Shown here in pieces: positions 54,736 through 63,259 of a DNA stretch of 64,000 nt. Position 1 is the first letter of the stretch. Each line of letters starts with the position of its first letter. The DNA comes from Castellaniella sp049671645 (GTDB lineage Bacteria; Pseudomonadota; Gammaproteobacteria; Burkholderiales; Burkholderiaceae_B): NCBI RefSeq assembly GCF_049671645.1, contig NZ_JBATVG010000028.1, forward strand, positions 54,723-118,722. The letters are read 5' to 3'. The translations under genes and the position numbers were made by a program. The notes beneath the pieces were generated by a model. The model had not been told where the DNA came from. It saw nothing but the letters and a program-made list of their open reading frames with translations, and ran no database searches.

Positions 54736-56420
54736 TCCGCCCTCGCAGCGCCAACCGGCAGCGCGCCCAGGCCCTGGCCGAAGCCGGCATCCATCCCCTG
54801 CTGGCCCGGCTCTGGGCGGCCCGGGGCCTGGCGCAATCCACACCGACGGACTGGTCCGCCCTGATCCCGCCCGCCCGACTGACGCACGTGAGCGACGCGG
54901 CCCGCCTGCTGGCCGATGCCATTGCCGCGGGACAAAGGCTGCTGATCGTGGCCGACTACGACTGCGACGGCGCCACCGCCTGCGCCGTGGCAGTGCGCGG
55001 GCTGCGGGCCTTCGGCGCCCGGGTGGACTTCCTGGTGCCCAACCGCTTCGAAACCGGCTACGGCCTGTCGCCCGCCGTCGTGGAGCTGGCCCTCCGGCAC
55101 CCCGCGGGCCGGCCGGATTTGCTGATCACCGTGGACAACGGCATCGCCAGCATCGACGGGGTAGCCGCCGCCCGGGCCGCAGGCATGCAGGTCATCGTCA
55201 CCGATCACCACCTGCCCGGCGAAGACCTGCCCGCCGCGCTGGCTATCGTCAACCCGAATCAGACGGGTTGCGGTTTTCCCTCCAAACACCTGGCGGGGGT
55301 GGGCGTGATCTTCTACGTCCTGCTGGCCTTGCGGGCCGTGTTCCGCGAACGGGGCGCCGTGCCCCCCCAGGGCGGCCCTCGTCTGGACCATTTGAGCGAC
55401 CTGGTGGCCCTGGGCACCGTGGCGGACGTCGTCCGCCTGGACGCCAACAACCGGCTGCTGGTCGCGCAGGGGCTCAAACGCATCCGCCAGGGGCGCATGC
55501 AGGCCGGGATCGCGGCCCTGTTCGAAGTGGCCGGGCGCGACCCGCGACAGGCGGGCACGAACGACCTGGGATTCGCCCTGGGGCCGCGCATCAACGCAGC
55601 CGGCCGCATGGCCGACATGAGCCTGGGCATCCACTGCCTGCTGGAAGACGACCCCGCCCGCGCCCGCGCCCTGGCGCAGGCCCTGGACGACATCAACCGA
55701 GAACGGCGCAGCCGCGAAACGGAAATGCGCGACGAGGCCCTGGCCCACCTGGACAGCCAGCCCCTCGCCCAGGCAGCCAGCGTCTGCGTCTGGCAGGCGG
55801 GCTGGCATCCGGGCGTCATCGGCCTGGTGGCCTCGCGGCTGAAGGAAACCTACTGGCGCCCGGCCCTGGCGTTCGCGCCGGATGCTGCGGACACATTGCG
55901 CGGTTCAGGACGCTCGATTCCCGAGGTCCACCTGCGCGATGCGCTGGATCTGGTCAGCAAGCGCCTGCCCGGCGCCATCCTGCAGTTCGGCGGCCATGCC
56001 ATGGCGGCCGGATTGACGTTGCGCCAGGCGGCATTCGACGACTTCGCGCAGCAGTTCGACGCCGCCGTGCGCACGATCAGCGGCCGGGACGGATTCGAAC
56101 CCTGCCTGGAAACGGACGGATCCCTGGAACCGCTCTACACCACGGCCGACACGGCCGCGCTGCTGGCGGAACAGATCTGGGGCGCGGGATTCCCGGCGCC
56201 GCTGTTCCAGGATCATTTCCAGGTCGTGCACCAGCGGGTGCTGAAGGAGCGCCACCTGAAACTCTTTCTGGAACGGGACGGCCGGCGCATCGACGCCATC
56301 TGGTTCAACCACGCCGAGCCCTTGCCCGCGCAAATCATGGCGGTCTATCGACTGGACAACAACACCTGGGGCGGGCAAACCAGCGTGCAACTGCTGATCG
56401 AACACGCCCAGCCTGCCTGA
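54720..56420 (+). CDS. recJ: Single-stranded-DNA-specific exonuclease RecJ
   Basis: About 566 residues. DHH-family motifs are ADYDCDGATA, DNGIAS, TDHHLPGE and the DHHA1 domain end (FGGHAMAAGLTL). RecJ degrades ssDNA 5' to 3' in recombination and mismatch repair. The start is taken as GTG 54,720 behind GGAGGCGCTG (GTG 54,723 also possible), inside the end of the rpfE-like gene; the frame is open much farther upstream, overlapping that gene, but this is not coding. Confidence 0.94.
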   Translation: MVQPLIRPRSANRQRAQALAEAGIHPLLARLWAARGLAQSTPTDWSALIPPARLTHVSDAARLLADAIAAGQRLLIVADYDCDGATACAVAVRGLRAFGARVDFLVPNRFETGYGLSPAVVELALRHPAGRPDLLITVDNGIASIDGVAAARAAGMQVIVTDHHLPGEDLPAALAIVNPNQTGCGFPSKHLAGVGVIFYVLLALRAVFRERGAVPPQGGPRLDHLSDLVALGTVADVVRLDANNRLLVAQGLKRIRQGRMQAGIAALFEVAGRDPRQAGTNDLGFALGPRINAAGRMADMSLGIHCLLEDDPARARALAQALDDINRERRSRETEMRDEALAHLDSQPLAQAASVCVWQAGWHPGVIGLVASRLKETYWRPALAFAPDAADTLRGSGRSIPEVHLRDALDLVSKRLPGAILQFGGHAMAAGLTLRQAAFDDFAQQFDAAVRTISGRDGFEPCLETDGSLEPLYTTADTAALLAEQIWGAGFPAPLFQDHFQVVHQRVLKERHLKLFLERDGRRIDAIWFNHAEPLPAQIMAVYRLDNNTWGGQTSVQLLIEHAQPA

Positions 56421-56429
56421 AGGCGGTGA

Positions 56430-57350
56430 TCAGGCCCGGGCCGGGCGCCCCGGCCAGACCGCCAGCATCAGGCCCAGCAAGGCGGCCGCAAACGCCAAGG
56501 CATGCAGCCGGCTGAAGGATTCCCCCAATACCCCCACCCCGACGCAGGCCGCCCCCACGGGCAGCAGCACGGTGAACACCCCTGCCCGGGACGCCGGCAC
56601 CCGGCGCAATCCCGTCATCCAGAGCCAGATGGTGCCGCTGGCCGCCAGGCCGTAGAACAGCAACAGGCCCCAGACCGGAGCGGTGATCGCCGCAAAATCG
56701 AAATGCCAGGCCGCGTAGGCGCCGGCCGGCAGCATCAGGACAAAACCCCAGGCATTCATCAACACGCTGATCCGCTTGGCCGACAAGACCCCGGTCAGCT
56801 GCTTGCCGATGACGGCATAGGCTGCCTCGCAGAGGACCGCGCCCCCCAGCAGCCCGTATCCCAGCCACCGGGTCGCCGGCTCCGGCGTCAGTCCGTCATC
56901 GACCGGTTGCGCCAAAGCCAGCAATGCGATTCCGCATGCGGCGCAGGCGATGGCGGCCAGCACCTGCGGCCGGATCGCCTCGCGCAGCACCAGGCGGCTG
57001 AGCACCGCGATGGCGGCCGGAATGGCCGACATGATGATCCCGGCCGCCACGGCGCTGCTGTAGCTGACGCCCAGCACCATGAACACCGTGAACAGAAAGC
57101 TGCCGATGAAGGACTCCAGGAAAACCAGCCAGCGCACGCGGCGCGTCAGCGGAGCTTCCGCAGCCGGTTTGCGCAACCAATGCAGCACCGCCAGCCCCCC
57201 GATGCCGAAACGCAGGCACCCCAGCAGGAAGACGGGAAAGATCGCCGCCAGCGGCTTGCTCAAGGCCACATAGGCCCCGACCACGAACATGCTGGAACCC
57301 AGGCAGAGATACGCCAACCCCGGATGCGGATCCGCGCCGCCGCGCGTCAT
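56430..57350 (-). CDS. EamA-family (DMT) transporter 1
   Basis: A 306-residue protein with about ten hydrophobic helices arranged as two EamA repeats (e.g. LAYLCLGSSMFVVGAYVALSKPL and GYGLLGGAVLCEAAYAVIGKQL). Likely a metabolite exporter; substrate unknown. It starts in an ATGA overlap with the second EamA gene upstream, so the two form an operon and may work as a pair. Converges on recJ with a 9-bp gap. Confidence 0.87.
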   Translation of the reverse strand: MTRGGADPHPGLAYLCLGSSMFVVGAYVALSKPLAAIFPVFLLGCLRFGIGGLAVLHWLRKPAAEAPLTRRVRWLVFLESFIGSFLFTVFMVLGVSYSSAVAAGIIMSAIPAAIAVLSRLVLREAIRPQVLAAIACAACGIALLALAQPVDDGLTPEPATRWLGYGLLGGAVLCEAAYAVIGKQLTGVLSAKRISVLMNAWGFVLMLPAGAYAAWHFDFAAITAPVWGLLLFYGLAASGTIWLWMTGLRRVPASRAGVFTVLLPVGAACVGVGVLGESFSRLHALAFAAALLGLMLAVWPGRPARA

Positions 57351-58255
57351 GCGCGCCCCCGGCGCGACGACAGCACGATCCCGCCGATGATCAGCATGAA
57401 CGCCAGAGCGTGATACCCGTGCGGATACTCTCCCAGCAGCCCCAGGGACAGCAGCGCGGCGATCAGGGGGGTCAGATTATTGAAAAAACCCGCCAGCGTC
57501 GGCCCGACCCGCTGGACCCCGGCGCCCCAGCAGCGGAAGGCGATGATCGCCGGACCGATGGCGACAAAGGCCACCGTCATCGCCAAAGGCCAGCCCCAGA
57601 CGATCCGCTGCTCGCCCAATCCCCATTCCAGGGCGGCGAACAGCCCCGACCAAGCCGCCCCGTACAGCACCTGCCCCAGCAGAAACCCTGCCCAATGCGC
57701 GCGGATCGGGGCGTCGGCCGGCACCCGCGTCAACTGCCAGCTGTAAAACGCCCAGATGATGGTGGCCAGCACCATCAGCAGGTCTCCGGCCACAAAGTGC
57801 AAAGCCCGCAATTGCGCCCATTCGCCATGGGACAGCACCAGGGCGACCCCGACCAGGGACAACACGGACCCCAGAAGCTGCGCGGGGCGGATCGCCGCTC
57901 CGTGGAAGACCCGCCCCACGATCAGCATCCAGACCGGCATGCTGGCCGCCACCAGGGTGACGTTCACCGGCGTGGACGTATGCAGGGCCAGGTATTGCAG
58001 CGAGTTGTACAACCCCACCCCCAGCAACCCGAGCAAGGCGTAGCGCGGCCACTGCCGCCACACGGCGCTGTCCGGCCGCAAGACCCGATGGCCCAGGGGC
58101 AGCAGCAATAGCAAGGCCACCGCCCAGCGCAGAAAATTCAGAGTCAGAGGCGGCACCAGATGCACCACCGCCCGGCCCACCACCGCATTGCCGGCCCAGA
58201 GCATGGGGGGGACCAGCAGCAAAGCCACGGTTCCGGGGGTCAATCTATCATTCAT
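57347..58255 (-). CDS. EamA-family (DMT) transporter 2
   Basis: A 302-residue ten-helix transporter with the EamA look (VPPMLWAGNAVVGRAVVHLVPPLTLNFLRWAVALLLLLP ... ATIIWAFYSWQLTRVP). Start chosen at ATG 58,255; 58,264 is possible. It is first of the two-gene DMT operon and divergent from infA, whose promoter region begins about 55 bp away. Confidence 0.87.
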   Translation of the reverse strand: MNDRLTPGTVALLLVPPMLWAGNAVVGRAVVHLVPPLTLNFLRWAVALLLLLPLGHRVLRPDSAVWRQWPRYALLGLLGVGLYNSLQYLALHTSTPVNVTLVAASMPVWMLIVGRVFHGAAIRPAQLLGSVLSLVGVALVLSHGEWAQLRALHFVAGDLLMVLATIIWAFYSWQLTRVPADAPIRAHWAGFLLGQVLYGAAWSGLFAALEWGLGEQRIVWGWPLAMTVAFVAIGPAIIAFRCWGAGVQRVGPTLAGFFNNLTPLIAALLSLGLLGEYPHGYHALAFMLIIGGIVLSSRRGRA

Positions 58256-58308
58256 GCGTCTCATCTGCCTGCATCGATCAACAGGAATTCTAACCGCCGC
58301 TTTATTTG

Positions 58309-58549
58309 TTGACATAATGCCGCTTCAAGCCTTAACATAAGGGCTTGTTTCATCAGCGGTTTTCAGTGTTTGTCGGCTTGCCGGCTGCCTTGCCGGGCCC
58401 AGTGTTCCTGGTGCCTGCTGCCTCTCTGGGGCCCATGCGCCCTGTCTGGATTCTGATCGCCCTTACGATCCCGTCGTCCTTCCCCTCGCGGCTGGGCCGA
58501 CCCTGTATGCGCCCACTGATGATTTAACGAATTGACGAGAGCACACAAT
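58309..58549 (+). promoter_or_regulatory. infA promoter and long leader
   Basis: TTGACA (58,309-58,314) is followed 18 bp later by TAACAT (58,333-58,338), a fair sigma-70 promoter. Transcription from here would give a leader of about 200 nt before infA, unusually long for this gene. The dyad CAAGCC...GGCTTG overlaps the -10. A 60-codon frame in the leader (58,345-58,527) has no recognisable features. A long structured leader recalls cold-shock mRNAs, but that is inference. Confidence 0.45.
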
Positions 58550-58816
58550 ATGGCCAAAGAAGAACTACTCGAAATGCACGGATCCGTAACCGAAGTCCTG
58601 CCGGATTCCCGCTTCCGCGTCACGCTGGACAACGGACACCCGGTCATCGCCTACACCGGCGGCAAAATGCGCAAGCACCACATCCGCATCCTGGCGGGCG
58701 ATCAGGTCACGCTGGAAATGTCCCCCTACGACCTCAGCAAAGGCCGCATCACCTTCCGCCATCTGAACCGCGCCCCCGGCGCCACCACTTCGGCTCCTCC
58801 CCGCCGCCGCCGCTGA
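58550..58816 (+). CDS. infA: Translation initiation factor IF-1, long form
   Basis: An 88-residue S1/OB-fold protein (KEELLEMHGSVTEVLPDSRFRVTLDNGHPVIAYTGGKMRKHHIRILAGDQVTLEMSPYDLSKGRITFR). The ordinary IF-1 is about 72 residues; this one has a basic tail ending APPRRRR. Betaproteobacteria often carry such a second, longer IF-1 besides the copy in the ribosomal operon. The start at 58,550 matches the family MAKEE. Confidence 0.93.
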   Translation: MAKEELLEMHGSVTEVLPDSRFRVTLDNGHPVIAYTGGKMRKHHIRILAGDQVTLEMSPYDLSKGRITFRHLNRAPGATTSAPPRRRR

Positions 58817-58850
58817 TCCGGCGGCCATCCCTGCGGGGGCGCCAAGCCCC

Positions 58851-59660
58851 TCAGTGGCAATCCGGAACGCTCTGATCCAGATAGACCTCGAACGCGATGG
58901 CTTTGGCCTGTTCCTGTGCCGCCTGCCGCAGGACGGCCGGACTCAGGGCTTGACGCAGAACCTCGCGGCCCGCGACCGGCAGGTCGGCTCGCCACAACCG
59001 CGTCAGCGTTCCCTGCCGATACGGGGCCAGCTGAGCTGAAAATTTCCGCCACTCGGGATACTTCAGCAGCTGCCGCAAGAAATCCTCATCCTCCACCGCC
59101 GCATCGCACCGCCCGGTGCGCAAAGCCAGCAGGGCATCGGCGGCCGACGGATACACCTGTTCGATCGCGGCAAACCGGGCGCTCAATTCACCCACGTAAC
59201 GTCCATCGGCGCTGAGGCACACCGTACGCCCGGCCAGCGCGGCCCAGTCGTGGATATCGGTATCGGTGCGCAAGATCGCCAACGGACTGGCCGACCAGGC
59301 GACGTCCCGGCGCTGAACGCCATCGGGCAGCGTCGCATCGGACGGCACGACCCCCACCCAGGCATCCAACTCGCCATCCCGCAGCTGCGCCAAGGCCTGA
59401 TCCAGCGCCACGGCCTGCACAGGCGCGCTGCCCTGCGTCGCCTGCGCGGCCAGAACCTCGATGCGCACCGGCGTACGAGGCTTGGCGCCCGGCACCGGGG
59501 CGCCAGGCACCTGCGCCACCCCCAGGCGCCAGCCGCCCGCTTCCTGGGCGCCAGCCCCCGCAGGCAGCCAGATCAGGCCGACGGCAACACTCCACCCGAC
59601 GATCGCGGCGCCCGCGCGGCGCCGCCACGGCACATTCAGCATCCACGGCGAATTAAACAT
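58851..59660 (-). CDS. Periplasmic substrate-binding-domain protein, second of an ABC operon
   Basis: A 269-residue exported protein. The hydrophobic signal is around residues 16-38 (ending GAGAQ), then a compact type II binding fold (LDQALAQLRDGELDAWVGVVPSDATL ... LSADGRYVGELSARFAAIEQVYPSAADALLALRTGRCDAAVEDEDFLRQLL). It overlaps the permease gene by 8 bases, so it is cotranscribed. It looks like an amino-acid-type (SBP_bac_3) protein rather than the sulfonate type encoded two genes upstream, so it may be an accessory sensor or alternative receptor. An internal ATG at 59,642 is possible. Confidence 0.78.
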   Translation of the reverse strand: MFNSPWMLNVPWRRRAGAAIVGWSVAVGLIWLPAGAGAQEAGGWRLGVAQVPGAPVPGAKPRTPVRIEVLAAQATQGSAPVQAVALDQALAQLRDGELDAWVGVVPSDATLPDGVQRRDVAWSASPLAILRTDTDIHDWAALAGRTVCLSADGRYVGELSARFAAIEQVYPSAADALLALRTGRCDAAVEDEDFLRQLLKYPEWRKFSAQLAPYRQGTLTRLWRADLPVAGREVLRQALSPAVLRQAAQEQAKAIAFEVYLDQSVPDCH

Positions 59661-60426
59661 ATTGATAGCGCAAAACCCGGCGTTTGATGTTTTCCAGAAG
59701 GACCTGATCGATCAGCGTCGCCAGAATGGCAATCGTCAGAATATTGGCCATCACCCCCACCATGTCGGCGGTTTCTCCGGCATACGCCAGCGAACGTCCC
59801 AGGCCCTGGCCGAAGCCGATCAGCATTTCCGCCGAAATCAAGGCGCGCCATGCGTTGCCGAAGGCCAATTGCGCGCCCGTGATGAGCTCGGGCATGACCG
59901 CCGGCAGGTAGACCCGGCGCACCATGTCCCAGTGGCTGGCGCCCATGACCCGGGCCGCCGACACATGCGTCTGCAGCACGCTTTCAGTGGCGTTCATGAC
60001 CGAAAGAGCCGCCGGGAAGAAAGCCGCCAGCGCAATCACCACGATGATGGGCACATTGCCGAACCCCATCAGGATCAGGAACAGCGGCACCCAGGCAATC
60101 GAAGGGATGGACTGCAGCACAATGATGGCCGATTTCAGGATCTCGCGGAAAAACAGCAGCAAGCCGCCCGCCAGCCCGAAACCGATGCCAAACAGCAGGG
60201 CGAACCCGTACCCGACCCCCAGGCGCCCCATGCTGCCGGCCAGAATGGCGCGGAACTCAGCCGTCTGCAGATCATGCCAGACGCGTTCCAGCACCACCGG
60301 CACTCCGGGCATCAGAAAATCGGGCAAAGTCCAGGCGGCGCATTGCCAGACCAGCAGGATGGCCGCAATGGCAACCAGCATGGCCAATTTGCGGGCCGCG
60401 GGGGAAACGTGTCTTTTTTTACTCAT
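59653..60426 (-). CDS. ABC transporter permease, nitrate/sulfonate/taurine type (SsuC-like)
   Basis: A 257-residue inner-membrane protein with about six helices. The conserved loop is QTHVSAARVMGASHWDMVRRVYLPAVMPELITGAQLAFGNAWRALISAEML, typical of SsuC/TauC. An ATG four codons upstream (60,438) is equally possible. It lies 75 bp behind the binding-protein gene in the operon 62,273-58,851. Confidence 0.91.
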   Translation of the reverse strand: MSKKRHVSPAARKLAMLVAIAAILLVWQCAAWTLPDFLMPGVPVVLERVWHDLQTAEFRAILAGSMGRLGVGYGFALLFGIGFGLAGGLLLFFREILKSAIIVLQSIPSIAWVPLFLILMGFGNVPIIVVIALAAFFPAALSVMNATESVLQTHVSAARVMGASHWDMVRRVYLPAVMPELITGAQLAFGNAWRALISAEMLIGFGQGLGRSLAYAGETADMVGVMANILTIAILATLIDQVLLENIKRRVLRYQYV

Positions 60427-60501
60427 GCTCAAGAACATGGCCGGACAGATCCGGCCATTTGGAAAAGTAAGGAATGGGTGCGATTATCGCACCCATCTTG
60501 C

Positions 60502-61500
60502 TTACAGCTTGCGGCTCTGCTGCCAGTCCAGATCGACGATCGACTTCACGTCGAAGGGCTTGCCGTCCTGGGTCTTGAGCGCGCCCTGGGATTGCATGAT
60601 GTCGGCGACTTCCTGCATGCGGCCCAGATCCTTGGACGTCAGCGCGGGGCTGAATGTCTGCGTCTGAATGGCCTTGCTGATGATTTTTTCACGCGGCACG
60701 TCGCCGTCATGCAAGGTCTTGAGCGTCGGCTCGGCGATGAAGTAGCTGGCGATCAGCTTGGCGGCTTCGTCGGGTTTGTGCTGCAGCAAATCGATGGCCT
60801 GGCGTTGGGCGTCCAGCGACTTCCAGACCAGGTCTTTCTTGTCCTGCAGCGTCTTGCCCGAGGTGATCGTCACCATGCACGGGAAGGGCCAGACCTCGCC
60901 GATTTCATAGATCTGTTTGACGGGCGCGATCAATTGGGCGATGCTGGCCTGCGGTTCGAACAGGAAGGCGGCATCGACGCGCTTGCCCACTAGCGACTGC
61001 ACGGCCACCTGCGGGCTGACCCCCAGGATGTTCACATCCGAGGCCTGTAGACCGGCGTCTTTCAGCACCACGCCGCGCAGCACCGTATCGGCCGTGCTGC
61101 CCTCTTTCTGCGAAGCCAGGGTATGGCCTTTCAGATCGGCGACGGTCTTGATGTCGGCATCGTCGCGCACCACCAGCGCATGGTAGCCCCGTTGAGCGCC
61201 GGCGACCACTTTCAGGTCCGCGCCCCGCGAGGACCAGGACGCGGCATTGGTGAAACCCAGCACCCCGGTGTCCAGTTGACCGCCGACAATGGCCTTGATC
61301 AGGTCCGTCCCCGATTTGAATTCCACCAGTTGGACGTCCAGCCCCTGCTTTTCATAGAACTTGCCCTCGTAGGCGGTAATGGCCTGGGCATCGTCCATGA
61401 CACGGATGTAGCCGACCTTGAAGGGCTCGGCAGCCAGAGCGGCCTGGGACGCCAGCGTCAGGGCGGCCAGGACCGGAATCAACACTCTACTGAATTTCAT
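60502..61500 (-). CDS. ABC transporter substrate-binding protein, nitrate/sulfonate/taurine type
   Basis: A 332-residue exported protein with signal peptide MKFSRVLIPVLAALTLASQAALA and the NMT1/SsuA-like fold (VGYIRVMDDAQAITAYEGKFYEKQGLDVQLVEFKSGTDLIKAIVGGQLDTGVLG). The ligand is probably a sulfonate, taurine-like compound or similar anion. Its ATG overlaps the ATPase stop by three to four bases (ATGA). Confidence 0.91.
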   Translation of the reverse strand: MKFSRVLIPVLAALTLASQAALAAEPFKVGYIRVMDDAQAITAYEGKFYEKQGLDVQLVEFKSGTDLIKAIVGGQLDTGVLGFTNAASWSSRGADLKVVAGAQRGYHALVVRDDADIKTVADLKGHTLASQKEGSTADTVLRGVVLKDAGLQASDVNILGVSPQVAVQSLVGKRVDAAFLFEPQASIAQLIAPVKQIYEIGEVWPFPCMVTITSGKTLQDKKDLVWKSLDAQRQAIDLLQHKPDEAAKLIASYFIAEPTLKTLHDGDVPREKIISKAIQTQTFSPALTSKDLGRMQEVADIMQSQGALKTQDGKPFDVKSIVDLDWQQSRKL

Positions 61501-62273
61501 GCTGCAAGTTCCTCGGGGATGGACTGGGTGGAAGGTTCGGTGTCGGCGACAATGCCCAGCAGGCTCAGGATCTCCCGGCGCATGCCGGCGAAATTCGACA
61601 GATCGTGGGTCTTGTCGCTGTCCGACAGATGGAATTCTTTCAACAAATTCGAAGGCCGGGCGCTGAACACCAGGATGCGGTCGGCCAGAAACAGCGCCTC
61701 GTCGACATCGTGCGTGACCAGCAGCACCGTCGGGCGCGTTTCACGGATCAGGGTTCGCAGGGCATCCTGCAAGGTCATGCGGGTCAGGGCATCCAACGCG
61801 CCGAAGGGCTCGTCGAGCAACAGGACCTCAGGCTGAGTAATGAAGGCCCGCGCCAGGGCGCAGCGCTGGCGCATGCCGCCCGACACCTGATGCGGGAAAT
61901 AATCCTCGAAGCCTTTCAGGCGGACCTTGTCCAGCCAGGCGGCGGCCTGTGCGCGGGCCTGGGCGCGCGGCACTTTCTGCAGTTCCAGGGCCATGGCGAC
62001 GTTCTGCGACAGGGTCAACCAGGGATAGAGCGCATTTTCCTGGAACATCAGCATACGGCTGGGATCAGGGCTGCGGATCGGCTGCCCGTCGGCCAGCACC
62101 TGACCGGCGCTGGGCTTTTCCAGACCGGCGGCCATGTGCAGCAGCGTCGACTTGCCGCAGCCTGACGGCCCGACCAGCGCCACCAGCTCGCCCGGCGCGA
62201 TCTCGCTGTCGAACCGATCGACCACACGCAGATCGCCGAACTGCTTTTCAACCTGACTGAAGGAAAGTTTCAT
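61497..62273 (-). CDS. ABC transporter ATP-binding protein, nitrate/sulfonate/taurine type (SsuB-like)
   Basis: A 258-residue ATPase: Walker A GPSGCGKST 35-43, signature VSGGMRQRCALARAF, Walker B LLLDEPFGALDALTR, and switch THDVDEAL. It starts at 62,273 behind AGGAATCC; the longer frame is not coding. First gene of the four-gene importer operon (ATPase, binding protein, permease, second binding-domain protein). Confidence 0.92.
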   Translation of the reverse strand: MKLSFSQVEKQFGDLRVVDRFDSEIAPGELVALVGPSGCGKSTLLHMAAGLEKPSAGQVLADGQPIRSPDPSRMLMFQENALYPWLTLSQNVAMALELQKVPRAQARAQAAAWLDKVRLKGFEDYFPHQVSGGMRQRCALARAFITQPEVLLLDEPFGALDALTRMTLQDALRTLIRETRPTVLLVTHDVDEALFLADRILVFSARPSNLLKEFHLSDSDKTHDLSNFAGMRREILSLLGIVADTEPSTQSIPEELAA

Positions 62274-62393
62274 CGTGGATTCCTGCCTGCTCGGCCTGCC
62301 AAGCGACTGGGGCCTTATAACCATGAATTGATTGGATAAGAGGAACTTTAACGATTCCGCTTAATGCATAACAACGATAAATTCATGATTTCT

Positions 62394-62412
62394 TTATTTC
62401 CTTTAGAAATAA
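62394..62412. promoter_or_regulatory. AT-rich dyad in the divergent control region
   Basis: TTATTTC (62,394-62,400) and GAAATAA (62,406-62,412) form a perfect 7-bp inverted repeat with a 5-base spacer. It lies in an AT-rich 180-bp region between the divergent ABC operon and the small hemerythrin-like gene. A candidate regulator-binding site; no regulator gene lies nearby. Confidence 0.35.
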
Positions 62413-62456
62413 GACAAATGCGCTACCATGAAAGCCTTCCTGCCCCAGGAGTCTTC

Positions 62457-62894
62457 ATGCCCGACGCCGCCACTGCCGACCCCATCGCCCAGTTGCTGGC
62501 TGGCCACAGCCTTACGCGCCAACACCTGGCGGGGCTGAGCGACCCGTCGCTCCAGGCCCAGGCAATCGCCTGGCTGGACGGCCCGGCTGTAGCCCAACGG
62601 CGGATCCTGCGGCTCACGCTGTTTCCCGCCTTGATCGAATCCATGGCGGGTTCGGACGCGGTCTGCCTGAAAGGCATGACCCGGGGCCTGGCGGACCGGG
62701 GTGAGGAACTGCAGCACCGCTGGCGCGCCATCCGCGCCTGCCTGAGCGACGCGGGCAGCTCCGCCGAGGCTCTGCAGCCCTGGATCGACGACTACCTGGG
62801 CTATCTGCAACGCGCCGACGAGGAACTGCTGCCCATGGCCGCCCGGCTGCTGGACGAGACTGCCCTGGACCAACTGCGCCACGCCTTGGGATAG
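62457..62894 (+). CDS. Small helical protein, degenerate hemerythrin (HHE)-like
   Basis: A 145-residue, mostly helical protein. The start at 62,457 is chosen because AGGAG precedes it; the frame is open from 62,364. Segments RQHLAGL, GEELQHRWRAI and YLQRADEELLPMAARLLDE recall the HHE cation-binding helical bundle, but the histidine usually found in the second helix is replaced (LFPALIESM). Metal binding is therefore uncertain. Divergent from the ABC operon. Confidence 0.55.
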   Translation: MPDAATADPIAQLLAGHSLTRQHLAGLSDPSLQAQAIAWLDGPAVAQRRILRLTLFPALIESMAGSDAVCLKGMTRGLADRGEELQHRWRAIRACLSDAGSSAEALQPWIDDYLGYLQRADEELLPMAARLLDETALDQLRHALG

Positions 62895-63024
62895 TGGTTT
62901 CCCCTTCTCGCCAGATCCAGGCGATTCCATTACACTCCGCCCGTTCAGCCGCTGTTCAGTCGGCAACAGGCCGGCAAGACGCCTTGTCCTTTCCGAGCGC
63001 ATCGCTATCCGGAGCATCCCCTTG

Positions 63025-63183
63025 ATGAAGTGTCCGACTCCCCGTCTCGCCGCATCGCCGGGCCCGTCCAAGGAAGACGTCGCCGCCTGGCGCGCGGCCA
63101 TGCCCCCGGTCTGGACAACATCCCAGGCCGGCATCGGCAAGGATCTCATCGATGCAGCGCAGGCCTCGAACCAGCCCTCATGA
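63025..63183 (+). pseudogene. dctP: dctP remnant: TRAP binding protein with nearly all of its gene deleted
   Basis: An intact 52-codon frame, MKCPTPRLAAS followed by SKEDVAAWRAAMPPVWTTSQ and AGIGKDLIDAAQASNQPS. The second part reads like the C-terminus of a DctP-type TRAP binding protein (typically AAWRKAM.PVW....IGKDLI.AA). The first ten residues could be the start of the original signal peptide. About 280 codons would be missing, apparently in frame. It lies directly upstream of dctQM, where dctP normally stands. The remaining upstream DNA (62,895-63,024) holds no gene. Confidence 0.6.
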
Positions 63184-63210
63184 CATTGGCGGAGTCCTGC
63201 GGTTTCAGCG

Positions 63211-63229
63211 CGGCCGCTCATAGCGGCCG
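63211..63229 (+). other. Intercistronic hairpin before dctQ
   Basis: CGGCCGCT (63,211-63,218) and AGCGGCCG (63,222-63,229) form a perfect 8-bp stem with a three-base loop, followed by TTT. The position between dctP and dctQ is typical for hairpins that reduce expression of the membrane subunits relative to the binding protein. Confidence 0.55.
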
Positions 63230-63259
63230 TTTCACATTCTGACCAAGGAGCGCCCCACC

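Noticed and set aside
58345..58527. A 60-codon frame in the infA leader as a real gene
   Set aside because: No ribosome site or recognisable feature; mentioned only as part of the leader.
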